A DNA stretch of 10,050 nt. Origin: Cellvibrionales bacterium UBA2511 (GTDB lineage: Bacteria > Pseudomonadota > Gammaproteobacteria > Pseudomonadales > Porticoccaceae). The position numbers and the translations under genes were made by a program. The notes under the pieces were generated by a model. It searched no databases, was not told where the DNA came from, and saw only the letters and a program-made list of their open reading frames with translations. The stretch spans positions 4,555 through 14,604 of the forward strand of contig DDNV01000094.1 in NCBI GenBank assembly GCA_002341315.1, read 5' to 3'. Below, in pieces: positions 1 through 6,004 of the stretch. Every line of letters begins with the position of its first letter. The first letter of the stretch is position 1.

Positions 1-360
1 ACGGTCATAGAAGTTCCGGTAAAGGGTATGGCGGGTCACCTCATCATCAAACCGGATACTGTTGTAACCGACGCCACAGGTGCCGGGAACCGACAATTCA
101 CGGTGAATCTGCTCAATGAAAGTACGCTCTGGCACGCCTTTATCGAGAGCATTCTGGGGTGTAATGCCTGTCACTAGTGACGCCATCGGAGAAGGTAGGC
201 GATCCAGGGGTGGCCGACAATACAGTCGCAACGGCTCGCCGATAACTTCCAATGACTCGTTGGTGCGAATCCCGGCAAACTGCGAGGGGCAATCGCGGGC
301 GGGGTCAATACCAAAGGTTTCGTAATCGTGCCAGTAAAGTGTGTTCACGCCAGTGTCCAT
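1..360 (-). CDS. sbcB: Exodeoxyribonuclease I, N-terminal part (cut by window edge)
   Basis: Translating the minus strand from 360 to base 1 gives 120 uninterrupted codons that closely resemble the N-terminus of E. coli exonuclease I, the processive 3'-5' single-strand DNA exonuclease used in recombination and mismatch repair. The DEDDh motif I appears as HDYETFG (D12, E14 expected to bind metal). Motif II lies in RFDDEVTR (D105, equivalent by spacing to E. coli D108). The segments VTGITPQ and YRNFYD are also family-typical. The catalytic His/Asp of motif III and the C-terminal domains lie left of the window. The ATG at 358-360 fits the family, but an in-frame GTG at 367-369 has the better-spaced ribosome site (GAGG at 375-378), so the true start may be three codons earlier. 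An in-frame stop at 406-408 limits further extension. The gene starts just behind two terminators of the upstream ompA-like gene. Confidence 0.93.
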   Translation of the reverse strand, partial: MDTGVNTLYWHDYETFGIDPARDCPSQFAGIRTNESLEVIGEPLRLYCRPPLDRLPSPMASLVTGITPQNALDKGVPERTFIEQIHRELSVPGTCGVGYNSIRFDDEVTRHTLYRNFYDR

Positions 361-382
361 CGCCCCCACGCATCCCTCAACG

Positions 383-407
383 AAAAACGGCGTCCGAGGA
401 CGCCGTT
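383..407 (-). terminator. Strong intrinsic terminator after the OmpA-like gene
   Basis: A perfect 10-bp stem (386-395 with 398-407, GC-rich; realistically 9 bp closed by a CGAG tetraloop) is followed on the minus strand by five T (383-387 on the plus strand are A). There is no T-tract on the plus side, so it acts on minus-strand transcripts arriving from the OmpA-like gene. It ends only 13 nt before the possible GTG start of sbcB. Confidence 0.85.
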
Positions 408-417
408 AGTGTCGTGC

Positions 418-439
418 AAAAAACCGTCAAACCCGGTTT
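418..439 (-). terminator. Second, weaker terminator-like hairpin overlapping the ompA stop
   Basis: A 6-bp stem AAACCG/CGGTTT (421-426 with 434-439, loop of 7) is followed in the minus-strand sense by a run of six T that includes the end of the stem (418-423). It overlaps the last two bases of the OmpA-like stop codon and sits directly upstream of the stronger terminator, giving a tandem pair. The short stem makes it weaker. Confidence 0.45.
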
Positions 440-1406
440 ATTTAACCACTTCGGTGTAGGTCATTTCACCGACCACACGACGGTTGCGAGCGCGTCCTTC
501 GTCGGTGTTGTTGTCGACAAGCGGACGGGTTTCACCGTAGCCGCTAGTGGTAATGCGATTGGCAGCAATACCGTAATCTTCGACGATTTTTGCTTTAACC
601 GCTGCGGCGCGGTCTTCTGACAACGTCTGGTTGTACTCATCCGGGCCAAGCGAGTCAGTGTGACCTTCGAGTTCCAGAGTAATGTCATCATGCACCTTCA
701 TCGCACTGGCCACTGCCTGCAGTTCATCACCGTAGATGGCACGAACGATTGCCTTGTCAAATTCGAATTCAACATTCAGGCGAATCGTGATAGTGCGTTT
801 TTCGGGCTCTGGCGCCGGTGGTTTTGGCTCAGGAGCTGGGGCAGGCTCGGCAACGACCGGGACAACCGGCTTGTTAAAGTAGTAATTCACGGCAAAGTTG
901 ACGGAAGCATCATTAACACCCTGGAAACCGCCTTCACGCACCTTGCTGTGCAAACGTGCATCGCCACGGAATTCCCACTGCTCGGCAATCATTTTGGAGA
1001 GACCAACACCGACCTGCAGCTGATGAGTATATTTTTCTTCGGACTGGAGATTGTTTTCGTTGCTGCCACTGCGATCATAGTAGCTTGCACCTGCCAGCAT
1101 GTAAGGGCGCCAGCCACCATTGTCTTCACCAAACCAGTAGTAGGCATTGATCTGCGAAACTTCAAGATCCGCATCGGCGATATCGTGACCGTAGCTCGCT
1201 TCAATGGCCCAGTCATTTGAAAAACGATAACCCAGGTTCAGACCCAAAACACCCGATTCATCATGTCCACTGATAACACGATCACTATCCAGATAGTAGT
1301 AACCGAGTGACGGACCCAAATATAAACCTTCCGGTGTCTGCGCTGTCGCTGACACAGATACGGCTAAAAGTAATGTACCCATTACAGCTGAAATCTTCTT
1401 CATCAT
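438..1406 (-). CDS. OmpA-family outer-membrane beta-barrel protein with peptidoglycan-binding domain
   Basis: Numbered from the ATG at 1406, the product has 322 residues. A signal peptide (about 1-22, MMKKI then a hydrophobic stretch ending ATA|QTPEG) targets it to the envelope. Residues 27-178 alternate like an 8-stranded OmpA/OprF barrel and end on an aromatic residue (NYYF). A Pro/Glu/Ala-rich hinge (about 183-204) leads to a C-terminal OmpA domain (205-317). That domain carries the expected peptidoglycan (diaminopimelate) ligands D251 (GHTD) and R266 (LSEDR), with the same 15-residue spacing as D271/R286 in E. coli OmpA. The role is to anchor the outer membrane to the wall and perhaps act as a slow porin. 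Start choice is uncertain: TTG 1424, ATG 1415, 1406 and 1403 are all in frame. The lysines of MMKK and a GGTGG element five bases before 1403 favour 1403-1406. It is followed by tandem terminators, so it is probably a single-gene unit. Confidence 0.92.
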   Translation of the reverse strand: MMKKISAVMGTLLLAVSVSATAQTPEGLYLGPSLGYYYLDSDRVISGHDESGVLGLNLGYRFSNDWAIEASYGHDIADADLEVSQINAYYWFGEDNGGWRPYMLAGASYYDRSGSNENNLQSEEKYTHQLQVGVGLSKMIAEQWEFRGDARLHSKVREGGFQGVNDASVNFAVNYYFNKPVVPVVAEPAPAPEPKPPAPEPEKRTITIRLNVEFEFDKAIVRAIYGDELQAVASAMKVHDDITLELEGHTDSLGPDEYNQTLSEDRAAAVKAKIVEDYGIAANRITTSGYGETRPLVDNNTDEGRARNRRVVGEMTYTEVVK

Positions 1407-1424
1407 ATCCACCATAAATTCCAA

Positions 1425-1543
1425 TTTAATAAAACCAGGCTCCTCGCCTTGTTACAACAGTAACTGTGTTGAGTTTACTACATTTCCGGTTTTTTTTCCT
1501 GTTATGACGCTCTTTTTACAGAAAAGATTGTCTAACCAACCGG
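1425..1543 (-). promoter_or_regulatory. OmpA-like gene upstream region with dyad and possible promoter
   Basis: This 119-nt gap between fumarase and the OmpA-like gene contains, in the minus sense, a -35-like TTGTAA and a -10-like TTTTAT separated by 17 nt (about 1428-1456). Each matches consensus at 4 of 6 positions. An 11-bp perfect dyad ACAGTAACTGT (1457-1467) overlaps or abuts the -35 element. There is no convincing intrinsic terminator after fumarase, so readthrough into the OmpA-like gene is possible. The promoter assignment is tentative. Confidence 0.3.
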
Positions 1544-3058
1544 TCAAATTATCAACTCGCGCTCTTCAATACGGGCCTGCCAGATTTTTGGACCAGTCTG
1601 GTGCACTGACTCACCTTTCGAGTCCACCGCCACGGTCACCGGCATATCGACAATCTCGAATTCGTAGATCGCCTCCATGCCGAGATCTTCAAACGCCACC
1701 ACCTTCGCACCGGTAATCGCCTTGGACACCAGGTAGGCTGAACCGCCCACCGCCATCAGATAAACGGCCTCATTATCGCGGATCGCTTCAATGGCTACCG
1801 GCCCGCGCTCGGCTTTGCCGATCATACCGATCAGTCCGGTCTGCTCCAGCATAGTACGAGTAAATTTATCCATCCGGGTTGCGGTGGTTGGACCGGCGGG
1901 ACCCACCACTTCATCTCTGACAGGGTCCACCGGCCCCACGTAATAGATAAACCGACCCGTCATATCCACCGGCAGTTTTTCGCCCTTGGCCAGCATGTCC
2001 ACCATTCGTTTATGAGCGGCATCGCGCCCGGTCAGCATTTTGCCGGACAACAACAGGGTTTCACCGGTTTTCCAGGCCTTGATGTCTTCCCGGGTGACGG
2101 TATCCAGATTGACCCGGCGCACACTGTCGCCGACTTCCCAGGCAATGTCCGGCCAATCATTGAGATCCGGTGCCGTCTGATAGGCTGGTCCGGAGCCGTC
2201 CAGCGTGAAATGGGTATGGCGTGTGGCAGCACAATTGGGAATCAACGCCACCGCCTTGTTGGCCGCGTGGGCGGGAAAATCTTTGACCTTGATATCCAGC
2301 ACAGTGGTCAGACCGCCCAATCCCTGCGCGCCGATGCCCAGGTTATTGACCTTCTCAAACAACTCCAGACGCAGCTCTTCCGCGCGACAGGATGCGCCAC
2401 GGGCTCGCAACTCCTGAATATCGATGGGCTCCATCAGTGACTCTTTGGCCAGCAACATGGCTTTTTCGGCGGTACCGCCGATGCCGATACCGAGCATTCC
2501 CGGCGGACACCAACCGGCTCCCATTTTGGGAACCTGTTCCAACACCCAGTCCACTACCGAATCAGAGGGGTTCAGCATAGCGAACTTGGACTTTGCTTCG
2601 GAACCGCCACCCTTGGCGGCCACATCGATTTCCACGGTATCACCCGGCACTATTTCATAATTGATCACCGCCGGCGTATTGTCACCAGTGTTTTTGCGGG
2701 CACCGTCCGGATCCGCCAATACCGAAGCGCGCAAAACGTTGTCCGGGTTTTTGTAGGCACGACGCACCCCTTCGTTAATCATGTCGGTGACACTCATGTC
2801 ACCCTGCCACTGCACGTTCATACCGACCTTGACGAACACGTTGACGATGCCGGTGTCCTGACAGATCGGGCGGTGGCCCATGGCGCACATGCGGGAATTG
2901 ATCAGAATCTGGGCCATGGCGTCCTTCGCCGCCTGGGATTCCTCACGCTCATAGGCCTCATTTACCGCCTGGATAAAATCCACCGGGTGGTAGTAAGAAA
3001 TGAATTGCAGCGCATCGGCCACACTATCAATCAGATCGTCTTGTCGAATTACAGTCAT
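1544..3058 (-). CDS. fumA: Class I fumarate hydratase, [4Fe-4S] type
   Basis: The 504-residue product is the single-chain, oxygen-sensitive class I fumarase that interconverts fumarate and L-malate in the TCA cycle in the cytoplasm. Its N-terminal catalytic half (about 10-285) carries RPICQDTG (C66), GWCPPGMLG (C184) and IPNCAATRHTHF (C276). The spacing of these cysteines (118 and 92) nearly matches the three cluster-ligating cysteines of characterised class I fumarases. The C-terminal half (about 290-497) contains TGRFIYYVGPVDP, GPTTATRMD and a late GMEAIYEFEIVD block typical of the beta domain. Length is usual for the single-polypeptide form. The ATG at 3058 has GAGAGAG four bases upstream (3063-3069). 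It follows the coiled-coil membrane protein gene by 49 nt, suggesting cotranscription. The symbol fumA is by family; fumB-type paralogues cannot be separated here. Confidence 0.95.
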   Translation of the reverse strand: MTVIRQDDLIDSVADALQFISYYHPVDFIQAVNEAYEREESQAAKDAMAQILINSRMCAMGHRPICQDTGIVNVFVKVGMNVQWQGDMSVTDMINEGVRRAYKNPDNVLRASVLADPDGARKNTGDNTPAVINYEIVPGDTVEIDVAAKGGGSEAKSKFAMLNPSDSVVDWVLEQVPKMGAGWCPPGMLGIGIGGTAEKAMLLAKESLMEPIDIQELRARGASCRAEELRLELFEKVNNLGIGAQGLGGLTTVLDIKVKDFPAHAANKAVALIPNCAATRHTHFTLDGSGPAYQTAPDLNDWPDIAWEVGDSVRRVNLDTVTREDIKAWKTGETLLLSGKMLTGRDAAHKRMVDMLAKGEKLPVDMTGRFIYYVGPVDPVRDEVVGPAGPTTATRMDKFTRTMLEQTGLIGMIGKAERGPVAIEAIRDNEAVYLMAVGGSAYLVSKAITGAKVVAFEDLGMEAIYEFEIVDMPVTVAVDSKGESVHQTGPKIWQARIEERELII

Positions 3059-3107
3059 GTCACTCTCTCAAGGGTAATCTATCCGAAATGGTTTTAGTTC
3101 CTGGCGA

Positions 3108-3902
3108 TCAGCCTGGGGGGGCGCCCAACTGCTGCTTGATCAACTGCAGATCGCGATTGACCTGAAGCCGATAGGCATCAATGGCACGAATGGCCTCTTC
3201 ATTTGCCGCTGTCCGGGCACTGGAATCCCTAGCCGTTTTATCGACCGCATTGAGACGTGCAGTAATATCCTGCAACTGACTCGCCAAATCGTTTACCTCC
3301 AGCTTGGCTGCCATGGCAGAACTCGCTGCGGTTTCCACCGACTGACCGGCCTTGTCAACTTTGCTGGCAAGCGCGGCTATCTCCTTTTTGCGAGCCGCAG
3401 CAGAAGCCTGCAAACCGTTAATGGCCTTATCCTGCGCAGCAAGGGTTGCGCCCTGGGACTCGATAGTTTTGCTGTTTGTATCAATAGTTTTACGATTTGT
3501 ATCGTAAGAAACACCCCACAGTTTACGAATTTCCGACCAGTGCTTATCCAGCGCCTCAGTATGTTCGCGAATTTTCATGCCGAGGGTGGCACCAGACTGA
3601 TTGAGCGATTCATCCGTGGATACGATCTTGGCTTCCAGCTCGTCAAAGCGGGACTGCAATTGCGCCAAGCGAGCTTTCTCCTGAACCAGCATATAGCCCA
3701 TTCCGGCAAGACCCAGCAACAGCACCAGCACCAGCAACTTCCAGACCCCGCTGATTGATCCACCACCATGCGAATCAGACGGTGGCGGCCGTTTCGCTGC
3801 TCGCCTGCGGCCATCGTCAACCGTACCACCCGAGGATCGACCAATACGGTCATCACTTTCCGGAACGATTGGATCAAAACGTTTAAAATCCCTGTCTGTC
3901 AT
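3108..3902 (-). CDS. Single-pass membrane protein with periplasmic coiled coil, function unknown
   Basis: I do not recognise a named family. The 264-residue product has a charged, Gly/Ser/Arg-rich cytoplasmic head (1-50, including GRRRAAKRPPP), one transmembrane helix (about 53-73, rich in Leu and Val) and a long Ala/Lys/Glu/Asp/Gln-rich coiled-coil region (about 76-255). Basic residues before the helix predict N-inside, C-outside topology, placing the coiled coil in the periplasm. Residues 134-154 contain consecutive heptads DTNRKTI, DTNSKTI and ESQGATL, and the first two reflect a DNA-level tandem duplication. There is no Cys in the chain and no catalytic motif. The gene lies 49 nt upstream of fumarase on the same strand, behind a strong terminator and a TATAAT element. 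A scaffold or envelope role is possible but unsupported. The ATG at 3902 has no well-placed ribosome site: the best AAAGG is 12 nt away in a small hairpin. Confidence 0.85.
   Translation of the reverse strand: MTDRDFKRFDPIVPESDDRIGRSSGGTVDDGRRRAAKRPPPSDSHGGGSISGVWKLLVLVLLLGLAGMGYMLVQEKARLAQLQSRFDELEAKIVSTDESLNQSGATLGMKIREHTEALDKHWSEIRKLWGVSYDTNRKTIDTNSKTIESQGATLAAQDKAINGLQASAAARKKEIAALASKVDKAGQSVETAASSAMAAKLEVNDLASQLQDITARLNAVDKTARDSSARTAANEEAIRAIDAYRLQVNRDLQLIKQQLGAPPG
3463..3504 (-). repeat. Two 21-nt imperfect tandem repeats inside the coiled-coil gene
   Basis: Units 3463-3483 and 3484-3504 match at 17 of 21 positions and each encodes one heptad of the coiled coil (DTNSKTI and DTNRKTI). 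The repeat length of seven codons keeps the heptad register, so the duplication lengthens the coiled coil without breaking it. Confidence 0.75.
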
Positions 3903-3910
3903 GATGGCGT

Positions 3911-3923
3911 TAACCTTTGGTTA
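3911..3923 (-). promoter_or_regulatory. Small hairpin over the putative ribosome site of the coiled-coil gene
   Basis: A 5-bp stem TAACC/GGTTA with loop TTT lies 8 nt upstream of the ATG at 3902. On the minus strand it contains the only AAAGG-like ribosome-binding sequence near this start. The hairpin could reduce translation, but it is short and may be chance. Confidence 0.3.
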
Positions 3924-3970
3924 CAAAACATCGTTCAAGTATGGACACACCCCGCCGAGCGGAGCGCGTT

Positions 3971-3976
3971 ATTATA
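3971..3976 (-). promoter_or_regulatory. Consensus -10 element for the coiled-coil/fumarase unit
   Basis: The minus strand reads TATAAT here, a perfect -10 hexamer, giving a predicted start near 3964 and a leader of about 60 nt. No good -35 is present at 16-18 nt, because that position falls in the T-tract of the upstream terminator. A promoter is needed here because a terminator directly precedes it. Confidence 0.45.
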
Positions 3977-3990
3977 TACGTCTCAAGCAC

Positions 3991-4020
3991 AAAAAAACCG
4001 GCCCCAGGGCCGGCTTTTTT
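3991..4020. terminator. Intrinsic terminator, bidirectional form
   Basis: A GC stem CCGGCC/GGCCGG (3998-4003 with 4008-4013) with a CCAG loop is flanked by seven A on the left and six T on the right. On the minus strand it ends the PuuD-like gene, whose stop codon is 15 nt away. The symmetric A/T flanks would allow function in the other direction too, though no plus-strand gene arrives from the left. Confidence 0.88.
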
Positions 4021-4034
4021 ATGCCGTGCAGTGC

Positions 4035-4673
4035 TTACAAATAGTAGAGAATACCAAACAGCACCACCGTCAGACCGAGGCTTGCATGAATAACGCCTTT
4101 CACTGACGCCATGGGACCCTGCTTACCCATCAGCGCATTTACTTCGAGCGCAGCAATGATCACGAGGCAGACAATCAGGTCGATCCCGCCAACGCCGGTA
4201 CCGTAACCACTTCCACCCCACTGTGATGCATGGGGGCTTGCCAGCATGCCAAAGGCCATCGGCCCGGAAAACAGCACATTCGTGCGCGAGGCCAGCAGCG
4301 CTTTGGCACCGGCTGAGGGGCCATCACCCTCCTTCATGCCCAGGGCGACTTGCTGGTTTGGCCAGATAATCAGCCAGACGTTCAGAAACATCAACGTACC
4401 CATAAGGGCAGCAATGACGATGGAGTTGTTGAATTGGTTATTGTGGGATAGTCCACCCAGCAACAAAACACCGGTTATAAACGTAAACATGGCGCCCCAG
4501 CGGAACCACCACAGGGCGTTGGGCGCCAGCTTGGCTTTCGCATCGGCCAGTGCTTCAGGGGTAGCCTGCTTGAAATAGCCACCCTGTATAAAATTGAAGT
4601 AGTACAATATGCCAATCCAGGTAATACCGAACAGCAGATGCCCCCAGCGGATGAGGAAGTTAATGAATTCCAT
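4035..4673 (-). CDS. PuuD-type urate hydroxylase membrane domain protein, no cytochrome c domain
   Basis: The 212-residue product resembles the N-terminal membrane domain of PuuD (Urate_ox_N / former DUF989 family). PuuD is the integral-membrane cytochrome c urate oxidase that converts urate to 5-hydroxyisourate. About six transmembrane helices are visible (near 11-30, 56-75, 83-104, 131-147, 162-182 and 191-212). Family-like stretches are HLLFGITWIGILYY, WWFRWGAMFTFITG and FLNVWLIIWPNQQ. Histidines are H12, H77, H148 and H196. Full PuuD proteins are about 400 residues or longer and end in a haem-binding CxxCH domain. This one stops after the last helix and has no CxxCH, so urate oxidation is not assured and another electron-transfer or haem-binding role is possible. 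No purine-catabolism genes are nearby. The start is supported by AAGGAGA at 4679-4685, six bases from the ATG, and the gene ends at a strong terminator. Confidence 0.82.
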   Translation of the reverse strand: MEFINFLIRWGHLLFGITWIGILYYFNFIQGGYFKQATPEALADAKAKLAPNALWWFRWGAMFTFITGVLLLGGLSHNNQFNNSIVIAALMGTLMFLNVWLIIWPNQQVALGMKEGDGPSAGAKALLASRTNVLFSGPMAFGMLASPHASQWGGSGYGTGVGGIDLIVCLVIIAALEVNALMGKQGPMASVKGVIHASLGLTVVLFGILYYL

Positions 4674-4775
4674 GTGAATCTCCTTACAGACAGCGAGTGA
4701 TTGTTATAGTTGATTTTCTTTTATTAAAGCATTTGAGCACTTGTTGGGCTATGGATAAATCCCCCCGACGCCGTC

Positions 4776-4784
4776 ATTATAGCA
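4776..4784 (-). promoter_or_regulatory. Extended -10 promoter of the PuuD-like gene
   Basis: On the minus strand the sequence TGC-TATAAT gives a perfect -10 hexamer preceded by the TG of an extended -10 element. The predicted start is near 4769, leaving a leader of about 95 nt to the ATG at 4673. A TAGACA that would serve as -35 lies 20 nt upstream, too far for normal spacing, so the extended -10 would carry recognition. Confidence 0.5.
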
Positions 4785-5091
4785 ACCGGAAGCACCCATC
4801 ATGTCTATTTAATTCTGTCACAAAATGTCCTGAAGATAAAAAAGCGCCCGCCAGTCCTGGCTTATACCCTGAAGCAGGTCGGGTTAAATCCTGTCCTGTC
4901 AGCACTGACCAGGCTTTTCCATCCAATGTTTGCTACACTAACTCATCCAATGGACGCCAGCTTTTCTCGGCAGACTTTTGGAAGGCTTTTCCGGATAATC
5001 TGGTGGCATCGACTACCGGGCTATCCATCCGCAATACTTCCCCGCTCCGATCGCGTCCACCTGGACTAAATCTCTCCGCCAAACGGATGCC

Positions 5092-5122
5092 TGTTGTCTT
5101 CACAACACATTCAAGGCGCCTT
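5092..5122 (+). promoter_or_regulatory. sodB leader: hairpin plus palindrome
   Basis: TGTTGT and ACAACA (5092-5097 with 5102-5107) form a perfect 6-bp stem with a CTTC loop. Six bases later lies the self-complementary decamer AAGGCGCCTT (5113-5122). Both are just upstream of the AAAGGA ribosome site (5136-5141) and could be a protein-binding dyad or 5' UTR structure. Function is inferred only from position. Confidence 0.3.
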
Positions 5123-5149
5123 TATCGTTGTAACTAAAGGATGACTATC

Positions 5150-5731
5150 ATGGCTTTTACATTACCTGAACTTCCCTACGCGATGGATGCCCTCGCCCCA
5201 CAGATATCCCAGGAAACTCTGGAGTACCATTACGGCAAGCATCATAAAACCTACGTCGACAAACTGAACGGCCTGGTTCCCGGTACCGAGTTCGAAGGCA
5301 AAAGTCTTGAAGACATCGTGAAAACCGCCTCCGGAGGCACCTTCAATAACGCCGCCCAGATATGGAACCACACGTTCTACTGGAACTGCCTGAGCCCCAA
5401 TGGCGGCGGTGAGCCCACCGGCCCGGTCGCCGATGCCATCAACAGTACCTTCGACTCTTTCGACAAGTTCAAGGAAGCGTTCAACACCAGCGCCGCCAAT
5501 AACTTTGGTTCAGGCTGGACCTGGCTGGTAAAAAAAGCGGATGGATCTGTCGCCATCGTCAATACCAGCAATGCCGAAACCCCACTGACCGATAGCAGTG
5601 TCACTCCACTGCTTACTGTTGACGTCTGGGAACACGCCTATTACATCGATTACCGCAATTCCCGGCCCGACTATCTGGCAGCTTTCTGGAAGTTAGTGAA
5701 CTGGCAGTTCGTCAACAGCAACTTTGCCTGA
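5150..5731 (+). CDS. sodB: Superoxide dismutase [Fe]
   Basis: The 193-residue product has the same length as E. coli SodB and disproportionates superoxide to H2O2 and O2 in the cytoplasm. All four metal ligands are at family positions: H27 (LEYHYGKHH), H74 (IWNHTFYWN), D158 and H162 ([13 protein letters not shown]). Q70 in AAQIWNH and the FNNAAQ context are marks of the iron rather than manganese enzyme. An in-frame ATG lies three codons upstream at 5141, but [11 protein letters not shown] aligns with the usual SodB N-terminus, and AAAGGA at 5136-5141 is eight bases from the ATG at 5150. It is the only plus-strand gene, divergent from the PuuD-like gene and convergent with the rhodanese gene. 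It is monocistronic, ending at a strong terminator. Confidence 0.97.
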   Translation: MAFTLPELPYAMDALAPQISQETLEYHYGKHHKTYVDKLNGLVPGTEFEGKSLEDIVKTASGGTFNNAAQIWNHTFYWNCLSPNGGGEPTGPVADAINSTFDSFDKFKEAFNTSAANNFGSGWTWLVKKADGSVAIVNTSNAETPLTDSSVTPLLTVDVWEHAYYIDYRNSRPDYLAAFWKLVNWQFVNSNFA

Positions 5732-5745
5732 GCAATTTGCTGTAT

Positions 5746-5785
5746 CCAATAAAAAAGGCTCCCAAACAGGAGCCTTTTTTATTGG
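5746..5785. terminator. Perfect 17-bp stem terminator of sodB, bidirectional
   Basis: Arms 5746-5762 and 5769-5785 are perfectly complementary over 17 bp, with a CAAACA loop. The stem has a GC-rich top (GGCTCC) and A6/T6 runs at its base, so the T-tract lies on the 3' side for both strands. It ends sodB and can also stop transcripts coming leftward from the rhodanese gene. Confidence 0.92.
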
Positions 5786-6004
5786 GGGTGACAGAACCAT
5801 TTAGAACGTAACTTCACTGCGCCGAAACCCGGTAGGCCACTAATATAATTGCGGTATCTATTAGCGATAGGCAAGTTCTATTTGTGTGTGATTATCGACC
5901 TGTTCTGCAAGTTACTTGTCGGCTGGACTATGCATTACCGACAGGATCGGCAGATGGCGATCCTGTCGGGCATATTACTACCAGACGTAAAATGACTACA
6001 ATCA
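5786..6004. other. Convergent intergenic region with one long hairpin
   Basis: About 220 nt between the sodB terminator and the rhodanese stop. A plus-strand frame at 5884-6087 runs antisense into the rhodanese gene and shows no protein features. Apart from the inverted repeat at 5938-5969, I see only AT-rich patches near 5841-5850 with no matching -35 element. Confidence 0.6.
5938..5969 (-). repeat. Perfect 12-bp inverted repeat downstream of the rhodanese gene
   Basis: Arms 5938-5949 and 5958-5969 (CCGACAGGATCG and its complement) are separated by an 8-nt loop, 35 nt after the rhodanese stop. No T-run follows on either strand, so it is not a standard intrinsic terminator. It may be a 3'-end stabilising hairpin or a protein-binding dyad. 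Confidence 0.7.

Larger units (their letters stand above)
4674..5149. other. Divergent intergenic region between the PuuD-like gene and sodB
   Basis: About 475 nt without a convincing gene. A plus-strand open frame (4697-5137) is present, but its composition and lack of any recognisable motif argue against it. The region holds the Shine-Dalgarno and extended -10 promoter of the PuuD-like gene on the minus strand. It also holds two pairs of short direct repeats (AGGCTTTTCC at 4911 and 4983; CATCCAATG at 4920 and 4944), a leader hairpin at 5092-5107 and a 10-bp palindrome at 5113-5122 just before the sodB ribosome site. I see no clear Fur, FNR or OxyR box by eye, and no strong sodB promoter. 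Confidence 0.6.

Noticed and set aside
660..1220. Plus-strand open frame of 186 codons antisense to the OmpA-like gene
   Set aside because: It lies wholly within a well-supported gene on the other strand, has no recognisable domain and shows the composition of a shadow frame.
3115..3121. Run of seven G near the 3' end of the coiled-coil gene
   Set aside because: Slippage there would alter only the last few residues, so a contingency switch is unlikely.
4697..5137. Plus-strand open frame of 146 codons upstream of sodB
   Set aside because: No motif, no ribosome site, odd composition rich in Ser/Pro/Arg/Cys, and it covers the PuuD-like gene promoter and the sodB leader.
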